Origin: Cryptomeria japonica
Taxonomy: Eukaryota > Streptophyta > Pinopsida > Cupressales > Cupressaceae
Assembly: GCF_030272615.1 (NCBI RefSeq)
Contig: NC_081410.1
Location: 139,540,849-139,604,848 of the forward strand
Reading direction: 5' to 3'
DNA: 64,000 nucleotides
Shown: piece after piece, positions 10,949 to 21,652 of the stretch
Layout of the letters: every line of letters begins with the position of its first letter
Position numbering within the stretch: the first letter of the stretch is position 1
Program-made: the position numbers and the translations under genes
The notes under the pieces: generated by a model
Database searches by the model: none
What the model was told of the DNA's origin: nothing
The model's input: the letters and a program-made list of their open reading frames with translations, nothing else

Positions 10949-12435
10949 ATGGAAGAAATATCATCATCTATTCTTGTTTTTGTTGCAAACCCAATTTTAA
11001 TAGAGGTTAAGGACCACCCCAAGCCAATTTTCAAGCGGTATCCACATGTGGCTACCTTGGAAGATTCAGTTGGAGCTTTTTCTCGCATTTCAAAGGGAGT
11101 TGTATATGTAGAGGATATTAGGGAATATATTCACTATCACATTGAGTACTTGGAAACTTCAGAAATTAAGGGCATGTGTATGAGCAAGCTAATGGGAATC
11201 AAGAAAGATCAAACCGGCATTCAAGCATATTGAATACCTAGGGTTTATCGATATTCTGGATATTCCATAATTTGAGGATGAGATAATAAGATACATTCTA
11301 AGCAGAGTACATGGGGAATTTATATGGTTAGATGGACCTTACAAAATCACCAAGGAAGCCATCCAGGCAATCACTAGTTTACCATCAGTTGGGAAAGATC
11401 CAAACAAAAAGGTTTCAAAGGATTTCATGAGGAAGATCACTGGCGCAACATCTGACAAAAGATCCATGAATGTGGGCACTATCACGAACACGAACATCAA
11501 ATTTGGTAGCATGATCATTGGGTATAAGGTAACTCAGTCAAACCGACTGAATTATGTTTCCAGTTCATGCATTTTGGATGATCAATGAGTTGTTGATAAA
11601 TCTAGGAAAGATTAAGGGTGAAAATAAGGGTACATTCCAGTATGGCAACTTGATAGTTTGATTGATGTTATATTTCATGAATGATACACCCGATTCTGAT
11701 AAGAGGCAATGGGATTTTAACATCTTGTTAGGGAGACAATTGAAATAGTCAATTGCTACTTTAGGAAGCCACAAAGATGATAAGGTACGGGGTTATTTTA
11801 AAGCATTCCAAAAATCTATGAGGTCTAGGGTAAGGGTACCTGAGCATATTGTAGAAAAATATTCAATCGACATATGCTTCATGGTAAAGAAGGATGAGAC
11901 ACTCATGGAAGCAGTTAAACCCTGAAATATTTGGATTGAGGAAATGGGTTATGAGGTGGATGCACAAATTTTTGATGCCTATGCAAAAATGTTGATTGAT
12001 GCACCAATAGATGAGGCAGAGAAGCCCTATGGTACTACACAATAGAAAAATCAAGATCTTGAAACAGAGTTCAACCGAAAGAAAAGAGAGACACGAGAAG
12101 GAAAACAAGAAAATTTGTGCATAAGGTCTCAAAGGACATTCAAGCATTAATTGATGTTGTCCCAGAGAAAGACAAGAAAAGGAAGGAACCTGATATTCAT
12201 ATTGAGCCTGTTACTGCAGAATCAAAATCTGAGGATGACACACCATTGGCATTTAAGAGGCTTGTTAGAAAGAAACTAGAGGAAACAAAGGTAGAAGCTA
12301 AGAAGCAACCAGTTAGGAAGGTTACAATAAAATTACCAGCACAAAAGAAAGCACCCAAAGCTACACCTATAGGTGCATCCGGTACTGGAAAGAGGAAGAA
12401 GAAGAATGACACTGATTCTAGTAAGGTTCCACCTA
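10949..12435 (+). pseudogene. ORF2 of element B, N-terminal part, frame-broken
   Basis: The start at 10949 opens a 95-codon stretch that ends at 11231-11233. Other frames continue the match to element A ORF2 through the RVHGEF block at about 11310-11330 and a stretch with GATSDKRS near 11450. A deletion near 11575 removes about 70-80 bp relative to A. Stops or frame changes occur repeatedly. From 12117 a Lys/Glu-rich linker is open for 107 codons and reaches the insertion point of element C at 12440. The reading frame then resumes after 19943. No enzyme motif is seen. Function unknown; retained similarity between A and B suggests it was once under selection. Confidence 0.65.
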
Positions 12436-12440
12436 AAACT

Positions 12441-14073
12441 TATTGGCATTTTTCATATAGATTGTATTAATGATATGTTATCATTGTGTAGCGTCCTAAA
12501 ATTGTGACACTTGCAATTTCGATTGCATTTGGGTCTTCACAGTGGCGATGCAACGTTGAACCTGAATGGAGACCCCGAAACCTATTTACAACACCAAAAA
12601 TTGCATTTTTCTGCACCCTAGCCTGATCCCTCCTTGCACCCTGCTATCCCGGGAGGTGGGACCATCGCGCCCAGCACCCTGGTCCTTCTGGACTAGGGCG
12701 CCCTGGTCCCCCAGGACCATGGTGCCCAGGACCCTGGTCCCTGGCCCTATTTTGGGCCCGGTCTCTTTTGGGCATCGGGTCTTTAAGTTTGCAATTCAGG
12801 AAATAATGTTTCCTAGTCGGCCTAAGGTTGGGAAAATCAGTCTATCAGCCCTAATTGACAAGTATATAAACTACATTTCCCCTCCCATTTGAGGAGGTAA
12901 GAAAGAGGAAAACATATGCGAGAAAGACGCGAAAGCGATATTCAAACATTTCAAGCATTCAAGCATTCAAGCATTCCTTCAAGCAATTAAGCCTTCTAAG
13001 TCTCCATTCAAGGCTAAGTATTGCATTCAAGACAAGGATTCAACCATTGAAGAGGAGATCACATACAACATACAACATACTACATACATTACACCTTCAC
13101 ATGTAAGAATACAAACATTCTTACAACAAGGTTGCAGGTACGCGGCTATAATTGAAGATCTAGAATCCTTATGCAGAGATGAACAGATCCCCCTTCGTTT
13201 CGTGGATTCTTTGGAGGACCATGTCCATGCCGGGTGCCATCGTCCTGTCAACTTTCACTCAAATTTGCAGAATAGCACCGTCTTGACATTTTATTGCTAA
13301 TTCCAGGTCCGCAGCTTCATCCCATATCCCTATCTCTATTTATAAGCGAATCTTTCCTACTTTACATGCATTCCTAGTTCAATCTTTCTATCTACATTCT
13401 TTACAAAAGAGGGTATCCTTGATGTCACAACCCTTGAAACTCATTTAGAATCCAATCTTGCATTGTGTGGGATTGGATCTTGTGGGTTTCAACCCCTCTT
13501 TTGAATGTAAAGTCTCCCCTAAGTGAAAACCATCAACCCTAGTGACTCTCCCTTCTCTCTCCTTGGAGTTGGGGAGGGGAGGACAACTAGGGTTCGATTT
13601 TTCCGCTTTACACATTGATCTCAATTGAATCAGTGAATGATATTCATGATATTGCTGATGTTATTTTTGTTATTGCTATTCTCTTGTAACCGATATGTTA
13701 AACTTTAAAGAGTATGTATAATTATTTGTGTCAAGTGGTGAATGCTTTTGTGGTTATGATCTTATTTGTTGATTTGATTAACTACTTAACTATTCTAATA
13801 AGGAATGATAACTGGAAGCATTGAGAGATGAATATGTTGACATATGATTAAGCATTTTTTATGTTTACAAGATTGAAGTTATTTATTGTTAAGTTGTCAT
13901 AACAGTCAAACTGATTGATGTTGGTTGATGCTGAGTATTGATCTTGATAAGTGTAAGTTTACTTTGTGAGTTTGAATTTGAGTTTGGGAGTTTGTATCAG
14001 TTTTTCAATTTACTGATTCACCCCCCCCCCTCTCAGTATTCTATCGGATACTTATTCTTTCATCATACCATCA
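12441..14073 (+). repeat. 5' LTR of element C, with internal insertion and deletion
   Basis: The start TATTGGCATT has TA in place of TG; the end is ACCATCA. A solo LTR sits at 12487-13612. After removing it only about 502 bp remain, against 1,410 bp in the 3' LTR. The missing segment corresponds to about 18667-19580 and the junction is near 13710. TACTGA (14011-14016) and TCAGTA (14033-14038) form the C-loop hairpin stem before the primer site. Confidence 0.85.
12487..13612 (+). mobile_element. Solo LTR of the element I family inside the C 5' LTR
   Basis: A 1,126-bp unit runs from TGTAGCGTCC to CGCTTTACA. Its ends are the reverse complement of the plus-strand ends of the I LTRs, as is the text near 13490-13600. 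Perfect TSDs cattg (12482-12486 and 13613-13617) flank it, and the uninterrupted target can be read in the C 3' LTR near 18566-18575. A GC-rich cluster with many short dyads lies at about 12640-12780. No coding capacity. Confidence 0.88.
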
Positions 14074-14075
14074 AT

Positions 14076-14087
14076 TGGTATCAGAGT
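14076..14087 (+). promoter_or_regulatory. Primer binding site of element C
   Basis: TGGTATCAGAGT lies just after the LTR end and matches the initiator tRNA-Met primer site except for the last base. Confidence 0.85.
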
Positions 14088-14145
14088 GTCTCAAGTCCTC
14101 TTTAACCTTAAAGCCTACTAGCTTGAGGAAAAGATCTTGTAGATC

Positions 14146-15186
14146 ATGATGAAGAAAGAAGGTCTGAAGTTCAATAAAGATAACTATAGGATATGGAGTG
14201 ACATAATGAAGATTTTCATTAAGAGTCTAGGAAGTCAATATTGGGATCATATAGAATTTAAGTATACTACACCTATTGGAAATCTGAGTGATGATCAAAA
14301 GAAAGAACAACAAGAGAATCATCAAGCATTAGAAGCTATTATCAGTTCCCTATCTGATGCTGAATATGTAGATGTTCATGATCTTGAAATTGCATATGAA
14401 GTATGCAAAAAACTTGAAGATATTTATAGCAGTGATGAACATGTTAAGATTGCTAAAGAGGAGAGTTTAAGAGGAAAGTTCAATGACATGAGAATGTTTG
14501 AAGGTGAGAATATCCAGTAGTATGGTAAAAGGATAAAAGAGATAGTTGGTGAAATAAAGAGTGCAGGAGGGAAAGTGGAAAATGCCACAGTGATCAGTAA
14601 GGTATTGAGAACCCTACTACCGGTCTATGCTATCCAAGTTGCAGCTATTCAAGAGCTGAAATCCATTGACAAAACAAAGGTAACTCTTGACTCTATCATT
14701 GGTAAACTTACTGCTTTTGAACTAAATGGCTATGATGGTAGTGTACAAAAATCAGAATCTACATTTAGAGATTTTGTCTCTAACCCATTTGTGAGAAGAA
14801 GTAGAGATATCAGCCATATCTATGAATCTAGATCTAGCAGAGATGCTGATGATGAAGACAGTTTAGTGGAGCTTGAAGAATTATTGGCAAAATGACTGCC
14901 TAGAGGCACTAGGAAATACAAAGGTAAGCTACCATTGAAATGTTTTTCTTGCAATAAGATTGGTCATATAGCAACTAATTTCCCTAATGGTGAAAATGAA
15001 TACAAGAGAGACAAATTCAAGAAGTATAAGGGCAAAGGCAAGAGAGATTGTCTTGTAGCTATTGACAATGGTATTACTGATGAAGAATCTGATGATGATG
15101 CTAGTGAAGATATTGTGTTTGTAGCTATTAAGGAAGAGATATCAGATCAAAAGGCACTAGTGTCCAGGATGGATAACTCTGATGAT
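14146..15186 (+). pseudogene. gag: Gag of Copia element C
   Basis: The ATG at 14146 is the first strong start after the primer site. The N-terminal part (FNKDNYRIW style) fits the plant Copia Gag domain (UBN2 or Retrotran_gag_2 type). Stops at 14518-14520 and 14893-14895 interrupt an otherwise continuous frame. One CCHC knuckle at 14941-14982 has its last Cys changed to Phe (CX2CX4HX4F), which would abolish zinc binding. An acidic stretch follows and a TAG at 15187-15189 separates it from the protease segment. The protein formed the particle and packaged the RNA. Confidence 0.85.
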
Positions 15187-15189
15187 TAG

Positions 15190-16631
15190 ATCACTGATAG
15201 TGGTTGTTCACATCACATGACCGGTGATCAAAGCAAATTTATTTTCTTAAAGGAATTTGATGGAGGTGTTGTTAGATTTGGCAATGACTCACCCTGTATG
15301 GTTAAAGGTAAGGGAGTTATTTCTCTTAATGGAAAGAGCAGTGCTAACGATGTCTACTGGGTTGAGTGCCTAAAGCACAATCTTCTGAGTGTGGCACAAC
15401 TTAATGATAGAGGATACCCACTAGAGTTTAGAAATGGTATGTGAAAAATCTTTGACAACAAAGGTGAATTGATTGCAACCGGAAAACGGACCAGAGGTAA
15501 TCTATTTAATCTTAATCCTAAAGTTAGCAACTGTTTGATTGCAAAGATAGATGATAGCTAGCTTTGGCATAGGAGATTTTGTCATATAAACTTTGATAAC
15601 ATTGTTAAAGTGAGCAAGTCTAAGACAACAAGAGGTCTACCTCAGATAGACAAACCGATTAATGCTCTTTGTAAAGAATGTCAATTAGGAAATATGACTT
15701 CTTCAACTTTCAAGAGAAAGTCCTTCTCAGTGGAGCACTTATTAGATTTTGTTCATATAGATCTATGTGGACCAATAAGAACTAGAAGCATTTCAGGTGA
15801 TATGTATTTCATGATCTTCACTGATGATTGTTCAAGGATGATGTGGGTCACATTCTTGAAGGATAAGAATGAAGCTTTTGGTAAATTCAAGGCATTCAGA
15901 GCCTTAGCTGAGAAAGAGAGTGGTAAAACGATAAAATATTTGAGAACAGATCAAGGCGGTGAATTTACTTCTAAGTAATTCACTAAGTATTGTGATGAGA
16001 ATGGTATAGAAAAGAGGAACAACTAGTTAGTAGTTGAAGGAGCTAGAACTATGTTGATACAAGGAAATGTAGCAAAATCATTTTGGAGAGAAGCTATAAG
16101 TACAATGGTCTACACAATGAACCAAGTTCTGGTGAAAAGAGATAAGGACAAGACACCTTATGAATATTGGTATGGAAATCACCTAGTGTTAGCTATTTTA
16201 ATATCTTTGGTAGTAAATGTTTTATCAAAAGAGGTGATTACATAAGCAAGTTTGAAGCTAAGAGTGATGAAGGCATATTTCTTGGATATTCCACCAAGAG
16301 TAAGGCCTACAAATGCTTCAACAACCAGACACAAAGAATTGTTGAGAGTGTTGATGTTTGTGTAGATGAATGTCCTGAAATTTTAGAAGGAACCAGTTCA
16401 AAGAGAAAGGATGAAGATCCTTGCATTTTGCTTTTGGAACCTGAAAATATTAAATCAGAAACTAGTAAATCAAATCCTAATGTACTTATTCAACCAGAAC
16501 AACTAAATTCAAAGGAAGAAGACAATGAAGAAGTTGAACCTGAAGAGAATGATCATGTTATTCCTAGATATGTGAGATTGAATCACAGTCTTGAGCAAAT
16601 TATTGGGGATAAGTATGCTAGTACTAACTAG
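15190..16631 (+). pseudogene. pol: Protease and integrase region of element C
   Basis: The aspartic protease motif is intact as DSG in TDSGCSHHM just after 15190. The GAG-pre-integrase region supplies the HHCC zinc site (WHRRFCH near 15563, CKECQLG near 15675). The DDE core shows Asp in HIDLCGP (about 15765) and Asp in RTDQGGEF (about 15950). About 45 bp between that block and the catalytic Glu are missing compared with element F, with a TAG at 16024-16026. Other stops are at 15442, 15559 and 15976, and the frame changes near 16190. The enzyme would have cut the polyprotein and inserted the cDNA; it cannot function as read here. Confidence 0.85.
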
Positions 16632-16722
16632 AAGGAGAATTAGAGAGAACTCTTGCATGATCTCCACCATTGAACCTAGAAGTGCTAAGGAGGCATTTCA
16701 TGATGATTAATGGGTTAAGCCA

Positions 16723-18174
16723 ATGGAAGAGGAATTGGCTCAAATTGAGAAGAACAACACTTGGACCTTGGTACCCGGACAGGTAAACAAGAATGTCATA
16801 TGTACTAAATGGGTGTTCAAAAACAAGTGAAATGAAGATGGTGTTGTAGTTCACAATAAGGCAAGATTATTTTGCAAGGGTTATGCACAAGAAGAAGGAG
16901 AAGATTATGGTGAGTCTTTTGCACTAGTAGCAAGACTGGAAGGAGTTAGAACATTACTTGCATTTGCAGCCCATAAGAAGTTTAAGGTATACCAGATGGA
17001 TGTTAAGTCTACATTTTTGAATGGGATATTGAAAGAAGAGGTTTATATATTGCAGCCTAATGGTTATGCATTGACAGATAAGGAAGACATGGTATGCAGA
17101 TTACATAAAGCTTTATATGGATTAAAGCAGGCACCCAGAGCATGGTATGAAAGGACTCATACACATCTGATGAAGATAGGCTTTGCAAGAACCAGTGACG
17201 ACAACAACATTTATCTCAAGTCTGGAGGAGATAAAATATTGGTCAGTGAAGTATTTGTTGATGACATTATATTTGGAGGTAATGATGTCATGAGCAACAG
17301 TTTTGTAGATGAAATGAAGAATGGGTTTGAGATGTCATTAGCAGGGGAAATAAAAAAATTCATAGGCTTGCAGATACAGCAGATGAAGAATAGTATTTTC
17401 ATTACTTAATCTAAGTATGTGAAAGAGGTTTTAAAGACTTTTGGCATGAGTGACTGTAAACCAGTTGGAACTCCAATGATTATAGGCTATAAATTGTCCA
17501 AGGAAGATGCATCTAAGTCTGTAGATGAAAAGGAATATAGGTCAATGATTGGAAAATTACACTATGTTGTCTACAATCGACCGGACATTGCCCATGTAGT
17601 TGGTATAGTTGCTAGATTTCAGAAAAATCCAAAGGAAGAACATCTGATAGCAACCAAGAGAATTTTTAGATATCTGAAAGGTACGGTTGACTATGGGTTA
17701 TGGTATCCATATGGAGGAAACTTTGATTTGAAGGCATACATTGATGTTGATTGGGTAGGAAATACTAATGATCAGAAGAGTACTATCGATGGAGTATTCT
17801 TTCTAGGAGGAAGGCTAGTTTCGTGGAGTAGTAAAAAGCAAAGCTGTACTTCACAATCTACTGCTGAAGCTGAGTATGTAGTAGCTTATATGAATTGCAC
17901 ACAAGCTATTTGGATGAGGCACATTTTGGAAGGTTTTTAGATGAAGATCTCAGAACCTATACAAATTTTGTATAACAATACAAGTGGAATAAATATTTCT
18001 AAGAATCCTATTTTACACGCAAGGACTAAGCACATTGAATTGAAGTATCATTTTTTGAGGGAAAAATTTCAAAGTCAAGATGTTATCTTAGAGCATGTTT
18101 CTACCCAGGAGCAGCTTGTAGATATCTTTACCAAACCTCTGCTTAAGACCACTTTTGAGTATCTTAGAAGTTAG
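16723..18174 (+). pseudogene. pol: Reverse transcriptase and RNase H of element C
   Basis: The plant Copia reverse transcriptase (RVT_2) starts with MEEELAQIEKN near 16723. [26 protein letters not shown] (near 17110) and the FVDDIIFGG active site (near 17258) are present. Only two of the catalytic Asp are in the FVDD box and both are kept. Stops at about 16828 (TGA), 17407 (TAA) and 17938 (TAG) break the frame. RNase H follows to 18174, with SSKKQSCTSQSTAEAEY recognisable. In the block that reads CDNTSAI in active relatives, the Asp is Asn (YNNTSGI near 17970). Sequence order matches F and J. Confidence 0.9.
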
Positions 18175-18527
18175 TTGGGGGCTATCCCTCTTCATGAGGT
18201 CAGTTAAACATGATACTGATTGCATCGGTCCCTGAATTACTTGTAGAATCTTACATGGATTGATGTTTTTGGAAGTGCATGTATTCCATGGGGGGAGCAT
18301 CAAGTTGGAGCATGTTGATGCACAGTGAGAATTTGGAATTACATGTTTTACTTTCAATTTGGCATTTTTGTCAAAGGGGGAGAATGATTATGTGTCTAAT
18401 TAGGTGAACTAGTAGTAGATTGAAGACAGACAAAGCATGGTGAATACTTGGTAATATAAACCAAGATTCCTACTCACCAATCAGAGGCGTTGATATTTGT
18501 ATTGCCATCAATGCCAAAGGGGGAGAT
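18175..18527 (+). promoter_or_regulatory. 3' untranslated region and polypurine tracts of element C
   Basis: No ORF. Purine tracts occur at about 18286-18297 (tggggggagcat), 18372-18384 (gtcaaagggggag) and 18512-18526 (ccaaagggggagat) just before the LTR. ttgccatcaatg at 18502-18513 pairs 11 of 12 with cattgatgtcaa at 18569-18580 in the LTR. Confidence 0.65.
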
Positions 18528-19937
18528 TGTTGGCATTTTGCATATAGATTTCATTAATGATATGTTGTCATTGATGTCAATTGAACCGGTGAATGATATT
18601 CATGCTATTGCTGATGTTATTATTGTTATTGCTATTGTCCTGTAACCGGTATGTTAAACTTTGAAGAAGATTTTGTAGACTGGTACATGGTAGTTTGTAA
18701 GTTGAACCGATGTAAAGGGTTAAACCTTTCTATGTTAAACCCTATCGATCAAGTTTATTGGATTTAGATCTAATGTTGAGCGGTAATGATGGAGACATGT
18801 GTGATCATTGTATGAGGATAATTTTAGACTAATTTGGTGTGTTTGTTTGTTGTCTTGGAAAGGAGAAAAGTGGATTGCATCTAATGCATAGCGTGTGATG
18901 AGTTACAAAGTCCAATGAAGCAGTGATCATGGAGCGGTAGGAATTTTCTTGATCAATGTGAAGAGATTGTTATGATTTCTAATGATCAAGATTGTACCAA
19001 ATTATTTCTAATCCCGATGATGAGAATTAGGTTTTTGTTGTGTTATCGACCTAGTTGATTTTTTATTTTAGGTCGATGATATTGTCTTGTTAAGTGTTGG
19101 AAAAGTTGACAAGATTAGTAGAAACCAGTTGAGTGTGTGGTTGCCTAACCAGTGGATGGATCTGCAGTTTGAGTAAAGGCAGATTGTAGCTTAAGAAGGA
19201 TCTGATCAAGAAGATGTAGTGCTATTCAAATAGATCAAAAAAACCTGTTGTTTTCTAACAATTATAGTAGAAATTAAAATCCCCTAACCAGGTAAGCTCT
19301 AACGAGCTTGGTTACTTTCTAAATCCTCTCACAAGGTGGTCCATTAGTTTGGATTCTCAAATCCTCCAATGAGGTTACTCCTAACAAGGTATTGTTCTTT
19401 TCATCAAGGCATATTTGTAAATCCTTTAACTGGGTGATTCCTAACTAGAATTAGTTCTTAACAGGACTTATTGTAAACGCTTTAACAGGCTTGGCTCCTA
19501 ACAGGGTGAACTTTAGAAGAGTTCAGATAGTTATCCTTGTGAGTCTCATCTCACTATTGTTTTTACCTATTTGGGTTTTCCACGTATAAATATTTATGTC
19601 AAGTGGTGAATGCTTTTATGGTTATGATCTTATTTATTGATTTGATTAACTACTTAACTATTCTAATAAGGCAAGATAACTGGAAGCATTGAGAGATGAA
19701 TATGTTGACATATGATTAAGCATTTTTTATGTTTACAAGATTGAAGTTGTTTACTGTTAAGTTGTCATAACAATCAAACTGGTTGATGTTGGTTGATGTT
19801 GAGTATTTATCTTGATAAGTGAAATTTTACTTTGTGAGTTTGAATTTGAGTTTGGGAATTTGTATTAGTTTTTTAGTTTACTGATTCACCCTCCTCTCAG
19901 TATTCTATTAGATACTTATTCTTTCATCATACCATCA
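18528..19937 (+). repeat. 3' LTR of element C
   Basis: The LTR is 1,410 bp from TGTTGGCATT to ACCATCA. It is the fuller of the two C LTRs. At about 19265-19520 it holds a degenerate array of short units with the theme aatcct...taac...gg, also seen in the LTRs of F and H. The hairpin stem TACTGA/TCAGTA is at 19879-19884 and 19897-19902. Confidence 0.88.
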
Positions 19938-19942
19938 AAACT

Positions 19943-20271
19943 TGTGCAGAATTAGTAGATGAAATCACTGAAGATGGCATGTTGAAGAATATTCAATTTT
20001 ATGATCACTTAGAGGAGGATGAATAAAGAGAGGTAGAGGAAGAAGAGCTATTGTACTTGGATATTTATAAGAAAGCCTTAATAGAAATAGAAAATCAAAT
20101 ACTAGTTGAATTGTATAACATGTAAGATGCTAGAAGACTGTCAGTTATGCAAGAGGATAAACAGATTAAAATTCAAGATATATTATCTATCTCTGTTGCT
20201 ATTGCTCTTGATGAAATGGAAAAGACACTTTAGGTGGCAGATAGAAAATTTTTTAACAGAAAACATAGGAT
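19943..20271 (+). pseudogene. ORF2 of element B, middle part
   Basis: Sequence resumes the B ORF2 frame directly after the TSD of C; the first residues (CAELVDEIT) align with TPEELINEIT of element A near 2860. Glu/Lys-rich helical segments follow, with TAA at 20025, TAG/TAA-type stops later, and a match to the LDIYKK motif of A. The retroposon at 20293 interrupts it again. Confidence 0.6.
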
Positions 20272-20292
20272 AACTAGTCTAATGCTAGGAAG

Positions 20293-21631
20293 GCCTACAA
20301 AGAGAACCCTTTGGGAGATACTACCATGCATCAAGGCCTAATGGTCCTTATTTATGACCATCTCAAGGCCAACCAAATTGCCCAGATGCAACCCTTTATG
20401 GATTTTGAGGATGAGGGGTCTGACCTTGCCTTCTTAGGGGAAGAGCAGTCTGACAGTGATACTAAGGACAACATGGATGTTTCGGATTATGAAAGTGGGA
20501 AGAAGAGGAAACACATCAAAACTATACCTTCTTCTTCCAAGGGAAAAAAGCCTAAAGGTAGATCCTAGATTAGCATTTCTTCGAAGGAGGAGGTATCAGA
20601 CGACTCTGAAGAGGAGAACCCCCAAGGGTTGCTAAAGAAGAAGACAAAAGCTCACACCCAGACTAGGAAAAAGCACAAGAAGAAGGAGGAGATTGTTAAG
20701 GAACCAGAAGTCCACAAGCAGGTAAGAATCTTGGAAGCCGATCAGATTCTAGAGAAGGAGACCATGGAAGAGGCTCTTAGTGTTGAAGACACAACTACTA
20801 CCTGGGACACCCCTAAAAAGGAACAAGAAAGCCCTGGAAAAGTTGACACCCCCCCCCCCTAACCCTCCCCCAGAGGGTATGCAAGGTTTCATGGATACAA
20901 TGGAGTGGCTTATTAATGGTTACAAGAAAGTTGTGGATGAAAACAAAAAACTCTGCAACAAAATCCTGATTTTGGAAACCATCAATACTGGGGAAGGGAA
21001 GACCATGGCTAATTACATAAAGGACCTGAAAAGAACCATTGCTAAAGCCAAAAACATAAGAGATGCCTTCAACCCTAGGTTTGAAAAAATAGAGAAGGAT
21101 TTGCTGGAAAGGAAAAATCTTGCTGATGTTAATGACCAAACTATCTCGGATACTGTTAGCAAAGTTGACAAAATTGAGGAGTGTCTAAAGAGCATTTTTG
21201 AATAGAGCCTAAGAATCCTGAAGATTTTAGCTAACAATACCAACACTCTCATCAACAAACTGGATGAAGAAAAGGAAATCCTGGATATTGACCCAGATAC
21301 TGAAGGAACAGGGGAAGTTCAAGGTCCCAGAACCTGTACCATAGGAAAAAAGAAGGAAAAGAAACCTAACAAGGACCTGGAAGACCTCAAAGCTATTGGG
21401 GCCTCTTATGACGAGCTGGTGAAAAAGGCAGAGGACCTGTTGAAGAAAATAACTATGTAGCACCTTCTTTGTTTCTTTGTTGTTGTTTTTTTAGTTGTCC
21501 TTTTGGTTTGCTGGTTTTTATTGCCAGTCTTTTTGCATGTGGTTCTTAAGCATTGGACTTTTTGGTGTCTTATTTTAATCTCCTATGTTAAAGGTTTCGG
21601 GTCCTGAAAACCTATTTTTTTAATTAATCGG
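20293..21631 (+). mobile_element. Retroposon with a 21-bp target duplication, possibly LINE-derived
   Basis: The 21-bp sequence at 20272-20292 recurs at 21632-21652 with one transition. Element A has continuous sequence across the equivalent place (near 3193-3215), so 20293-21631 is an insertion of 1,339 bp. A duplication of this length points to target-primed reverse transcription (LINE, SINE or retrocopy) and not an LTR element. The 3' part is T-rich untranslated sequence ending in ttttttaattaatcg; no clear poly(A) tail is left. The coding content is a charged coiled-coil protein with no reverse transcriptase. It could be a non-autonomous LINE relative carrying only ORF1, or a processed copy of a host mRNA. 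Confidence 0.7.
20311..21460 (+). pseudogene. Charged coiled-coil protein in the retroposon
   Basis: I do not recognise this protein. It begins at the ATG at 20311, about 20 nt inside the insertion. The N-terminal part is acidic, followed by Lys-rich clusters such as GKKRKH and KKHKKKEE that resemble nuclear localisation signals, then a Pro-rich stretch at a C tract (20851-20861), and a coiled-coil C-terminal half. A TAG at 20566-20568 breaks the first frame. The C tract shifts the frame, and the +1 frame runs on from about 20870 to 21205 and, past a TAG, to the stop at 21458-21460. Total length would be about 380 residues. LINE ORF1 is one possibility; a host chromatin-type protein is another. 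Confidence 0.5.
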
Positions 21632-21652
21632 AACTAGTCTGATGCTAGGAAG

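Larger units (their letters stand above)
12441..19937 (+). mobile_element. Element C: Copia LTR retrotransposon nested in B
   Basis: LTRs at 12441-14073 and 18528-19937 are flanked by perfect TSDs aaact (12436-12440 and 19938-19942). The gene order gag, protease, integrase, reverse transcriptase, RNase H is that of Copia. Gag and pol lie mostly in a single frame broken by several stops, one integrase deletion and two frameshifts. The 5' LTR carries a solo LTR of the I family and has lost about 0.9 kb relative to the 3' LTR. Its proteins are closest, within the window, to those of element F. Confidence 0.93.

Noticed and set aside
14146-18174. Pol of C as the missing pol of element B
   Set aside because: C has its own LTRs and TSDs aaact and interrupts the B ORF2; the B frame resumes directly after it.
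20813-21139. Minus-strand ORF of 108 codons opposite the retroposon ORF
   Set aside because: It is a shadow of the plus-strand coding frame with no domain of its own.
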